Shown in pieces: positions 53,719 to 61,708 of a DNA stretch of 64,000 bases. The stretch is from Mesorhizobium_G sp049840935. Its GTDB lineage: Bacteria; Pseudomonadota; Alphaproteobacteria; Rhizobiales; Rhizobiaceae. The translations under genes were made by a program, and so were the position numbers. A model generated the notes under the pieces. It had not been told where the DNA came from and searched no databases. It saw nothing but the letters and a program-made list of their open reading frames with translations. The stretch covers positions 38,620-102,619 of the forward strand of contig JASGJA010000014.1 of assembly GCA_049840935.1 (NCBI GenBank), read 5' to 3'. Position 1 is the first letter of the stretch. Every line of letters begins with the position of its first letter.

Positions 53719-54882
53719 ATGCAGTTCGGGTTGAGCGAAGAACAACGGCTTATCGTCGACACGACGCGCGCATTCGTTGAAAACGAACTCTATCCGCATG
53801 AGGCGGAAATTGAACGCACCGGCGTTCTCCGGCGCGAGTTGATTGAGGAAATCAAATCAAAGGCGATTGCTGCCGGCCTCTATGCGGCCAACATGCCTGC
53901 CGATGTCGGCGGCGCTGGTCTTGATACGGTGACGTGGCTGCTCTACGAAAAGGAGCTTGGCCGTGCGAGCTATGCCCTGCACTGGAATTGTGTGGCGCGA
54001 CCATCCAACATTATGCTGGCGGGAACCTCGGAACAGCGCGAGCGGTACCTGTTTCCATGCATTCGCGGTGAGAAATCCGACTGCCTCGCAATGACTGAAC
54101 CGAATGCAGGTTCGGACCTGCGCAGCATGCAGGCAAACGCGGTGCAGAATGGTGATGATTGGGTGTTGAACGGCACCAAGCATTTTATCAGCCACGCGGA
54201 TATGGCCGATTTTGTCATCACCTTCATGGCGAGCGGCGAGGAGGAAACCCCGCGCGGAAAACGCAAGAAGATCACCGCGTTTTTCGTGGATAAGGGAACG
54301 CCGGGTTTCAGTGTGCGTGACGGCTATCAGAATGTTTCGCATCGCGGCTACACCAATTCCGTTTTGGAATTTGACGATTGCCGCCTGCCGAAGGAACAGG
54401 TTCTGGGAGAGGTGCACAAGGGCTTCGAGGTTGCAAACACATGGCTTGGAGCGACACGGCTTCAGGTGGCGGCGACATGTCTTGGACGCGCTGAACGCGC
54501 TTTCGATCATGCGGTTTCTTATGCGGCAGAGCGAAAGCAATTCGGCCAACAGATCGGCAAGTTTCAGGGCGTGTCATTCAAGCTGGCCGACATGGCAACC
54601 GAGATGAAGGCGGCAAACCTGCTCGTGTTCGAGGCGGGCTGGAAATACGATCAAGGCACCGTGACCGACGAAGACATGGCGATGGCCAAGCTCAAGGCGA
54701 CGGAAATGCTTGCCTTCGTAGCGGACGAAGCAATCCAAATTCATGGTGGCATGGGGCTGATGAACGATCTCCCGCTGGAGCGCATCTGGCGCGATGCCCG
54801 CGTCGAGCGCATCTGGGAGGGCACGAGCGAAATTCAGCGGCACATCATTTCGCGCGCGCTCCTTCGCGCAGTGGGCGGCTGA
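53719..54882 (+). CDS. Acyl-CoA dehydrogenase
   Basis: A 387-residue FAD enzyme of the acyl-CoA dehydrogenase family that introduces an alpha-beta double bond in an acyl-CoA and passes electrons to ETF. It shows AMTEPNAGSDLRSM, the QFGQQIGKFQGVSFKLADM block and the C-terminal IHGGMGLMNDLPLERIWRDARVERIWEGTSEIQ. ATG 53719 follows a GGGAGAG site. Gene context (CoA ligase and CaiD-like hydratase next) suggests gamma-butyrobetainyl-CoA or crotonobetainyl-CoA as substrate. Confidence 0.9.
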   Translation: MQFGLSEEQRLIVDTTRAFVENELYPHEAEIERTGVLRRELIEEIKSKAIAAGLYAANMPADVGGAGLDTVTWLLYEKELGRASYALHWNCVARPSNIMLAGTSEQRERYLFPCIRGEKSDCLAMTEPNAGSDLRSMQANAVQNGDDWVLNGTKHFISHADMADFVITFMASGEEETPRGKRKKITAFFVDKGTPGFSVRDGYQNVSHRGYTNSVLEFDDCRLPKEQVLGEVHKGFEVANTWLGATRLQVAATCLGRAERAFDHAVSYAAERKQFGQQIGKFQGVSFKLADMATEMKAANLLVFEAGWKYDQGTVTDEDMAMAKLKATEMLAFVADEAIQIHGGMGLMNDLPLERIWRDARVERIWEGTSEIQRHIISRALLRAVGG

Positions 54883-54883
54883 A

Positions 54884-56936
54884 ATGCATCGCCTCGAAAG
54901 ACTTTTAAGGCCGAGCTCCATAGCGGTCTTCGGCGGCTCGTTTGCGGCAAATGTCGTTCAGCAATGCCGGAAGATGGGCTTTTCCGGCGAAGTCTGGCCG
55001 GTGCATCCGAGCAAACCGGAGGTGCACGGGGTCAAGGCTTATCGCGGAGTGGATGATCTGCCGGGTGTGCCGGATGCCGCCTTCGTTGGTGTCAATCGCA
55101 CACTTACCATCGAAATAGTGCGGCAATTGCGGAAACGCGGCGCGGGCGGCGCAATCTGCTTTGCGGCGGGGTTTCTGGAAGCGGGCGCGGATGATGCCGA
55201 TGGCGCGCGATTGCAGGATGAATTGCTCGCAGCAGCAGGCGACATGCCGATCATTGGGCCGAATTGCTACGGCCTGATAAATTACGCCGACGGCGCACTG
55301 CTATGGCCGGACCAGCATGGCGGCGAGCGGTTGGAAGGGCGCGGCGTTGCGATCCTGACGCAATCGTCAAACATCGCAATCAACATGACGATGCAAAAGC
55401 GCGGCCTGCCCGTGGCCTATGTGATGACCGCTGGAAATCAAGCTCAGACTGGGCTTTCCGAACTGGCGCAGGGTTTGATCGAAGACGAGCGTGTCTCGGC
55501 GCTTGGTCTGCATATTGAGGGCTTCGATTCCGTCGCAGGCTTTGAAAATCTGGCGATGCGAGCGCGCGAACTGCGAAAGCCGATTGTCGCGATGAAGGTT
55601 GGACGTTCCGAACAAGCGCGCGCGGGTGCGCTGTCCCACACGGCTTCGCTGGCGGGATCGGATGCCGCGTCCAACGCTTTCCTGCGCAGGCTGGGCATTG
55701 CGCGAGTGGATTCGATCCCGGCGTTTCTCGAAACGCTGAAATTGCTGCATGTGTGCGGCCCCTTGCCCGGCGACCGCCTGTCTTCAATGAGTTGTTCGGG
55801 CGGCGAAGCTTCAGTGATGGCCGATGCGGTGGAAGGGCGGCACCTCGTTTTCCCGAAGCTGGACGAGGCGCATCGCGCGACGGTCAAGGAAACGCTTGGC
55901 CCGCTGGTGGCTGTCGCCAATCCGCTCGACTATCACACCTTCATCTGGAACAATGAAGACGCCATGCGCAGCACGTTCACGGCGATGGTTTCAGACAGCT
56001 TCGATCTGAACATGCTGGTGTTGGATTTTCCGAGAAACGACCGATGCTCGGATGCGGACTGGCAGCCGACTTTGCGAGCGTTCCAATCCGCCTTGAGCGC
56101 GAAATCGGCGCGGGGTGCGGTGGTCGCGTCCATGCCGGAAAACATGCAGGAAGCCCAGGCAAAGACGCTTGTCGGGCAAGGTATCGTTCCGTTGTTTGGC
56201 ATCGAAGAAACCATGGATGCGGTGGAAGCCGCTCATTTTATCGGCAAGGCGTGGAGCAAGCCCACCTCAGCCGCTATCGGAACGAAATCCGCATCAAGCG
56301 GTGAAAGACAAGTGCTGGACGAAGCGTTCGCGAAAACACTGCTGCGCGAATCTGGCCTGAACGTGCCATCGGGGCAGGTCTGCGCTTCGGTCGCAGAGGC
56401 GATGAAAGCTGCAGAAGAGTTGGGCTTTCCCGTCGCGTTGAAGGCGCTCGGCGTTGCCCACAAGTCGGAAGCAGGGGCCGTTCGTCTGAACCTTCGCGAT
56501 GCAAATTCCGTAAGGAGCGCAGCGGAAGCATTACTGCCGCTCGGCACAGGTCTTTTCGTGGAAAAGATGATCGAGGGTAGCGTGGCCGAATTGATTGTCG
56601 GCATCACCAATGATGTGCTTTTCGGGCCAGTTATGACCATTGGTACCGGTGGCGTTCTTGTCGAACTTTTACAGGATAGCGCAACGCTTCTGCTGCCCGC
56701 GTCATGCGACGAAATCGACAGTGCGCTACGCGGCTTGAAAATGTTTCAGCTGCTGGACGGCTTATCGCGGCAGACCGAAAGCCGACTTGAGTGCCGCCAT
56801 TGAGGCAATCGCAAAAATCGGTGAGTTTGCAGCGGCTGGAAACATCGAGGAACTGGACATCAATCCCCTTATCGTTTGCGGTGAGGGCAAGGGCGCATGG
56901 ATCGCAGACGCGCTGCTGGTTCGGAGGACGCAATGA
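54884..56936 (+). CDS. NDP-forming acyl-CoA synthetase (one apparent frameshift)
   Basis: An acetyl-CoA synthetase (ADP-forming)-type ligase with the alpha-like CoA-binding domain (PSSIAVFGGSFAANVVQQC), the succinyl-CoA-ligase-like domain with the phospho-His region (GALSHTASLAGSD), and a C-terminal ATP-grasp domain (SGLNVPSGQVCASVAEAMKAAEELGFPVALK region). The frame breaks near 56762-56763, where one T of TT is extra. Removing it joins MFQLLDGYRGRPKADLSAA to the normal ending ELDINPLIVCGEGKGAW and a stop at 56934-56936, giving 683 residues. That stop overlaps the caiD-like start (ATGA), which supports the repair. It would activate a carboxylate such as gamma-butyrobetaine. Confidence 0.88.
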
Positions 56937-57717
56937 GCGAAGTGATAAAGACGCGCCGCGAGGGCGGTATTCTGGAGGTCACGCTTGATCGACCAAAAGC
57001 CAATGCTATCGACCTCGCCACGTCTCGGCTCATGGGCAAGACGTTTGAAGCATTTCGCGACGATCCGGAACTGCGTGTCGCGATTGTCAAAACGGCGGGC
57101 GAGAAATTCTTTCTCGGCCGGTTGGGATTTGAAAGCCGCTGCTGCGGGCGATGCTGTTGACGGTGATTATGGTGTGGGTGGTTTCGCAGGCTTGCAGGAA
57201 TTACGCGATCTGAACAAGCCGGTAATCGCGTGTGTTAACGGGATGGCGGTCGGCGGCGGCTTCGAGTTGGCGCTGTCCTGCGACCTGATCTACGCGTCGG
57301 ACCATTCGAGCTTTGCCCTGCCGGAAATTCGCGCGGGAACGCTGGCCGATGCTGCGACGATCAAGCTGCCGAAACGTATTCCCGTATCATGTGGCGATGG
57401 ATCTGCTTTTGACCGGCCGATGGATGGATGTGCAGGAGGCGCATCGCTGGGGGCTGGTCAACGAAGTTCTGCCGCCGGAAAAGCTGGAAGAGCGGGTGTG
57501 GGATATCGCGCGCCTGCTGGCGAGCGGCCCACCGATGGTTTTCGCGGCGATCAAGGAAGTCGCACGCCGCGCCGAAGCAATGGAATTTCAGGATGCGATG
57601 AACTGGGTAACGAAGCGCAAATTCCGCACTGTCGATGAGTTGTACGCGTCGGAGGATGGCTTGGAAGGGTTTAAAGCCTTCGCGGAAAAACGCGATCCTG
57701 TGTGGAAGGGGCGGTAG
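56933..57717 (+). CDS. caiD: CaiD-like crotonobetainyl-CoA hydratase / enoyl-CoA hydratase (two apparent frameshifts)
   Basis: A crotonase-fold enzyme. The N-terminal ILEVTLDRPKANAID, the oxyanion-hole segments SAGWDLKAAA and NGMAVGGGFELALSCDL, and the C-terminal ending FAEKRDPVWKGR closely follow the E. coli carnitinyl-CoA dehydratase CaiD as known to me. The reading frame breaks twice: an extra base at 57111-57114 before SAGWDLK, and an extra C in the CCC at 57381-57383 between KLPKRIP and YHVAMDLLL. With both removed the protein is 260 residues, the CaiD length. It is therefore either a recent pseudogene or, more likely, misread sequence. Confidence 0.85.
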
Positions 57718-57745
57718 TTCCGCCGGAAATCGCTTGTAGTTTTAC

Positions 57746-57899
57746 CCCCTCATCCGCCTGCCGCACCTTCTCCCTCAAGGGGAGAAGGGAATTTTCCTCA
57801 ACGTCTCGCTTGTTCTGCAACGTTGAAGACTGACGCCAATGCCGCAGTTTTCTGCCTTCTACCCCTTGAGGGAGAAGGTGCCGGCAGGCGGATGAGGGG
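57746..57899. repeat. Inverted palindromic repeat, second copy of the 21178 family
   Basis: Arms at about 57746-57788 and 57855-57899 repeat the CCCCTCATCCGCCTGCC...CCTTCTCCC unit of 21178-21331 in inverted orientation. The left arm lacks one G (CTGCCGCACC against CTGCCGGCACC) and the right has an extra A in CTTCTACCCC. It separates the caiD-like gene from the convergent BON-LysM gene. Confidence 0.8.
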
Positions 57900-57911
57900 T
57901 GATTTAAAGAC

Positions 57912-58431
57912 TCACACCTCTGCAATATCCGGGATGCGCAGAACTTGTCCGGGATAGATCTTGTCCGGGTGCTTAAGCATGGGCTTGTTGGCTTCAAAGA
58001 TGATATTGTGCTTCGCACCTTTACCCTTGCCGTAGTTCGCTTCGGCGATCTTCCAGAGATTATCGCCCTTCTTGACGGTGTAGAACTTCGGTTCTTTCGG
58101 CGGGTGTGGCAGCTTTCACTAGCTCGGTCATGTCTATGCCGCCGTCGAGCTTGATGCCTGAATCCGGTGGCACAACCTTCAATTCGCCAGCCTCAACTTT
58201 GGAAACGCCAAGCGTATTGCCGATTGCGATAACAGCCTTCTCGAAAGCTGATTGGTCCGCAACGACGCCTTTCAAAATAGCTTTGTCGCCCTGAACTTCT
58301 ACCTGCACGTTTTCGGTGCCGAGCTTGTTGGAATCCAGTTCTTTCTTGAGGGCTTCGGCGGTCGGAGCTTCCTCGTCATCACCGATGCCGAGCTTCTTGC
58401 CGACCTTTTTCACGAAATCAAAAATACCCAT
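57912..58431 (-). CDS. BON and LysM domain protein, YgaU-like (one apparent frameshift)
   Basis: A small potassium-binding-protein-like (YgaU/Kbp) gene. The intact first part has MGIFDFVKKVGKKLG, a BON domain at about 28-90 (VQVEVQGDKAILKGVVADQSAFEKA) and a linker. After removal of one base in the GGG run at 58102-58104, the frame continues as PPKEPKFYTVKKGDNLWKIA, a LysM domain ending PGQVLRIPDIAEV at 57912. The repaired protein is 172 residues; known homologues are about 150-170. It follows arfB on the same strand by 72 bp. Confidence 0.88.
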
Positions 58432-58503
58432 GCCCTGCGGCCTCCTGCTTCATGCTTCTCCAAGACTTTGGCATTGCAGAGTCACAAGGGCAAGTTGCGA
58501 TAA

Positions 58504-58938
58504 CTATTCTCGATCAACCTTGCCGCGTAGTTTCTTGACGGTAGAGCGGCCAGCCTTAGACTTCAGCCGACGTTCGACAGAACCTTTGGTCGGTTTGGTT
58601 TTCTTGCGTGGCGGCGGCGGCGGCTCGGCGGCTTTGGTGAGCAGTTCAACGAGGCGTTCAAGAGCATCGGCGCGGTTGCGCTCTTGCGTACGAAAGCGGG
58701 CGGCCTCGATTAGAATCGCGCCATCGCGTGTGGCCCTCTGTCCCGCGAATTTCAACGCGCGGGCGCGTACCCGCTCGGAAAGGCCCTGCGCGTTGGCCGC
58801 GTCAAAGCGAAGCTGCACCGCAGTCGCAACCTTATTGACGTTCTGCCCGCCCGGCCCGGAGGCGCGGATGAAGCTTTCCGACAGATCGTCCGGATGGATC
58901 GAAGCCTCGGCGCTGATATGGATGATGTCTTCCGCCAT
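58504..58938 (-). CDS. arfB: Alternative ribosome-rescue factor ArfB
   Basis: A 144-residue peptidyl-tRNA hydrolase of the release-factor fold. It has the catalytic GGQ in SGPGGQNVNKVATAV and a basic, disordered C-terminal tail (KKTKPTKGSVERRLKSKAGR) that enters the empty mRNA channel of a stalled ribosome. It starts 77 bp beyond the pckA stop on the same strand, after a terminator. Confidence 0.92.
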   Translation of the reverse strand: MAEDIIHISAEASIHPDDLSESFIRASGPGGQNVNKVATAVQLRFDAANAQGLSERVRARALKFAGQRATRDGAILIEAARFRTQERNRADALERLVELLTKAAEPPPPPRKKTKPTKGSVERRLKSKAGRSTVKKLRGKVDRE

Positions 58939-58961
58939 GACGACTTGATGCCGTCTCGCGC

Positions 58962-58992
58962 GAAAAAAGAAAAGGCCGGAAAATATCCGGCC
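58962..58992 (-). terminator. Rho-independent terminator of pckA
   Basis: On the minus strand GGCCGGA (loop of 5) TCCGGCC at 58974-58992 is followed by a T-rich run (TTTTCTTTTTT), 23 bp after the pckA stop and 24 bp before arfB. Confidence 0.85.
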
Positions 58993-59014
58993 CTTTCAGA
59001 AATGTATGAAGCGG

Positions 59015-60622
59015 TTATTCCGCCGCCGCTTTCAGGCCGGGAGCGGCGCCGCGAACTCCATCGTCGACGTGATCCTCAAACTTGGCGAAGTTGGTGACGA
59101 ACATATCGACCAGCCTGTGCGCCTGACGATCATAGGCGTTCGTATCGGCCCATGTGGAGCGCGGATCGAGTATCTTGGTGTCCACACCGGGAACGGCAAC
59201 GGGAACCTCGAAGCCGAAATTGGCGTCGGTGCGGAAATCGGCGCCCTTGAGCGAGCCGTCCAACGCTGCGGCAAGCAGTGCGCGGGTTGCCTTGATCGGC
59301 ATGCGATGGCCGACGCCATAAGCGCCGCCCGTCCAGCCGGTGTTCACAAGCCAGCAATCGACACCGTGATTGGCGATCAGTTCGCGCAGCAAATTGCCAT
59401 ATTCAGACGGGTGGCGCGGCATGAAGGGTGCGCCGAAGCAGGTCGAAAATGTTGCTTCCGGCTCGGTGACGCCCTTTTCGGTGCCAGCCACCTTTGCCGT
59501 GTAGCCCGAAAGGAAGTGATACATTGCCTGCGCAGGCGTGAGCTTTGCGATGGGCGGCAACACGCCGAATGCATCTGCCGTGAGCATCACGATGTTCTTG
59601 GGGTGAGGCGCGCGGCCCGTTGCGCTGGCGTTCGGGATGAAATCCAGCGGATAGGCGCAACGCGTGTTTTCCGTCAGCGAACCATCGTTGAAGTCGGGTG
59701 AACGGCCGGCATCGAGCACGACATTCTCAAGCACGGTGCCGAAACGCTGCGTGGTCGCGAAGATTTCCGGTTCGGCCTCGGCTGAAAGCCGAATGGTCTT
59801 TGCATAGCAGCCGCCTTCAAAATTGAAGATGCCTTCCGGTCCCCAGCCGTGCTCGTCATCGCCGATGAGCGTGCGCGAAGGATCGGCGGAAAGCGTGGTC
59901 TTGCCGGTGCCGGAAAGGCCGAAAAACACGGCAGAATTGCCGTCATCATCCGTATTGGCCGAGCAATGCATGGGCATGACGCCGACCTGCGGCAGGATAA
60001 AGTTCAGCGCCGTGAACACAGACTTCTTCATCTCGCCCGCATAGGACGTGCCGCCGATCAGCACGATCATCCGGGTCATGTCGACTGCAATGACGGTCTG
60101 GGTGCGCGTGCCGTGACGCGTCGGGTCCGCCTTGAAAGACGGCAGATCGATGATCGTCATCTTCGGCTCGAACCCGGCCAGCGCCGCACGGTCCGGACGG
60201 ATCAGCAGGTTGCGAATGAAAAGCGAGTGCCACGCATATTCGGTGACGACGCGCACAGGAAGGCTGTTTACCGGGTCAGCGCCGCCGATCAGATCCTGTA
60301 CAAACAGATCCTGCGAGCCAGCCTGGGCAAGAAAATCTTCCAGCAAGAGGTCAAAATGCTCCGGCGAAATAGCCGCGTTGTTGTCCCACCAGACGGTGTT
60401 TTCCGTGGTGGCGTCGCGCACAACGAACTTGTCTTTCGGCGAGCGGCCCGTGTGCTGGCCGGTATAGGCGACCAGAGCGCCCTCAGCCGTGATCGTCGCC
60501 TCACCGCGCTTGATCGCTTCTTCGTAGAGTTCGGCAGCGGCGAGATTCGCCCGTACCTCTCCGTTGGTTATAAGATCTTTACCCGCAAGCCGTGCAACCG
60601 GCTTGTGCCCATTCGCTGCCAT
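59015..60622 (-). CDS. pckA: Phosphoenolpyruvate carboxykinase (ATP)
   Basis: PckA converts oxaloacetate to phosphoenolpyruvate in gluconeogenesis. The 535-residue protein has the P-loop GLSGTGKT at residues 235-242, the signature LIGDDEHGWG, and the metal-binding HCSAN region. ATG 60622 is preceded by GGGGAA; the longer open frame adds 32 residues unlike the family. In Rhizobiales this gene is divergent from chvI-chvG, as here, and its expression depends on carbon source. Confidence 0.96.
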   Translation of the reverse strand: MAANGHKPVARLAGKDLITNGEVRANLAAAELYEEAIKRGEATITAEGALVAYTGQHTGRSPKDKFVVRDATTENTVWWDNNAAISPEHFDLLLEDFLAQAGSQDLFVQDLIGGADPVNSLPVRVVTEYAWHSLFIRNLLIRPDRAALAGFEPKMTIIDLPSFKADPTRHGTRTQTVIAVDMTRMIVLIGGTSYAGEMKKSVFTALNFILPQVGVMPMHCSANTDDDGNSAVFFGLSGTGKTTLSADPSRTLIGDDEHGWGPEGIFNFEGGCYAKTIRLSAEAEPEIFATTQRFGTVLENVVLDAGRSPDFNDGSLTENTRCAYPLDFIPNASATGRAPHPKNIVMLTADAFGVLPPIAKLTPAQAMYHFLSGYTAKVAGTEKGVTEPEATFSTCFGAPFMPRHPSEYGNLLRELIANHGVDCWLVNTGWTGGAYGVGHRMPIKATRALLAAALDGSLKGADFRTDANFGFEVPVAVPGVDTKILDPRSTWADTNAYDRQAHRLVDMFVTNFAKFEDHVDDGVRGAAPGLKAAAE

Positions 60623-60940
60623 TCGACGTTCCCCTATTATGTGCCGCCAGATTCGGTTCGATGAACGCCACCCGCTGCTCGTCGTTATGGCGCACTCTAG
60701 CGGAACCAGAAAAACCAAATGATTTCAAATCATTAATCGATTTAAAAAACGATCAAACTATTTCAATCGTTTAAAAGAGACGGGAAAATCGGTTGAAAGA
60801 TATTTGGTCTTGCCAGATTTTTGGAGTGGAGAACTGCCGGACGAGTGGTCTTACCGACAGTTCGTTGTGACATTACAGGGAATTGTGCCACATTTTGTAC
60901 CTAATTTGTTTTGCATGAGCCATTCGTGAACTGAAGGGAC
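60623..60940. promoter_or_regulatory. Divergent pckA/chvI promoter region with two palindromes
   Basis: This 318-bp AT-rich stretch holds no gene. It contains an inverted repeat AATGATTTCAAATCATT at 60718-60734 and a second with arms AAACGAT (60747-60753) and ATCGTTT (60766-60772). Either could be the site of a local regulator such as phosphorylated ChvI. This is a prediction from symmetry only. Confidence 0.5.
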
Positions 60941-61669
60941 ATGCAGCGAATGAAGGAGCCGCAGGATATGGCGACAGTCGCCCTAGTAGACGACGACAGG
61001 AACATTCTCACCTCTGTTTCGATCGCCCTTGAATCGGAAGGCTACCGGGTGGAGACCTATACCGATGGCGCTTCTGCGCTGGAGGGATTGTCGGCGCGTC
61101 CGCCAAACCTAGCCATTCTCGATATAAAGATGCCGCGCATGGACGGCATGGAGCTTTTGCGCCGTCTGCGCCAGAAAACCGATCTGCCTGTAATCTTTTT
61201 GACCTCGAAAGATGATGAGATCGATGAGTTGTTCGGCTTGAAAATGGGCGCGGACGATTTCATTCGAAAGCCATTCTCTCAGCGGCTGCTTGTCGAGCGT
61301 GTCAAAGCTGTTCTGCGCCGCGCAAGTGCGCGTGAGGCAGGTGCAAAAGCGCCGACACAGCAGGCACGCTCGCTGGAACGCGGGCAGCTCGTGATGGATC
61401 AGGAGCGCCACACCTGCACCTGGAAAGGTGAGCCGGTTACGCTAACCGTCACGGAATTTTTGATCCTGCATTCGCTGGCGCAGAGGCCGGGTGTCGTCAA
61501 GAGCCGCGATGCGCTGATGGATTCGGCCTATGACGAACAGGTTTATGTTGACGACCGCACCATCGATAGCCACATCAAGCGCCTTCGGAAGAAGTTCAAG
61601 GCGGTGGATGACGATTTCGAGATGATCGAAACGTTGTATGGCGTTGGATACCGGTTCCGCGAGGCATAA
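60941..61669 (+). CDS. chvI: Response regulator ChvI (BvrR-like)
   Basis: A 242-residue OmpR-family regulator. The receiver domain has the phosphoacceptor Asp61 in AILDIKMPRMDGMELL and Lys in FIRKPFSQRL, and the winged helix has TVTEFLILHSLAQRPGVVKSRDALMD and IDSHIKRLRKKF. With ChvG it controls envelope, acid response and host interaction in rhizobia and is the BvrR of Brucella. Start codons at 60941, 60950 (MKEPQD) and 60968 (MATVAL) are all possible. It is followed after 39 bp by chvG. Confidence 0.95.
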   Translation: MQRMKEPQDMATVALVDDDRNILTSVSIALESEGYRVETYTDGASALEGLSARPPNLAILDIKMPRMDGMELLRRLRQKTDLPVIFLTSKDDEIDELFGLKMGADDFIRKPFSQRLLVERVKAVLRRASAREAGAKAPTQQARSLERGQLVMDQERHTCTWKGEPVTLTVTEFLILHSLAQRPGVVKSRDALMDSAYDEQVYVDDRTIDSHIKRLRKKFKAVDDDFEMIETLYGVGYRFREA

Positions 61670-61708
61670 GCATTTCGCCAAGCGGCAGGACGCAACGGAC
61701 TCTGGTGA

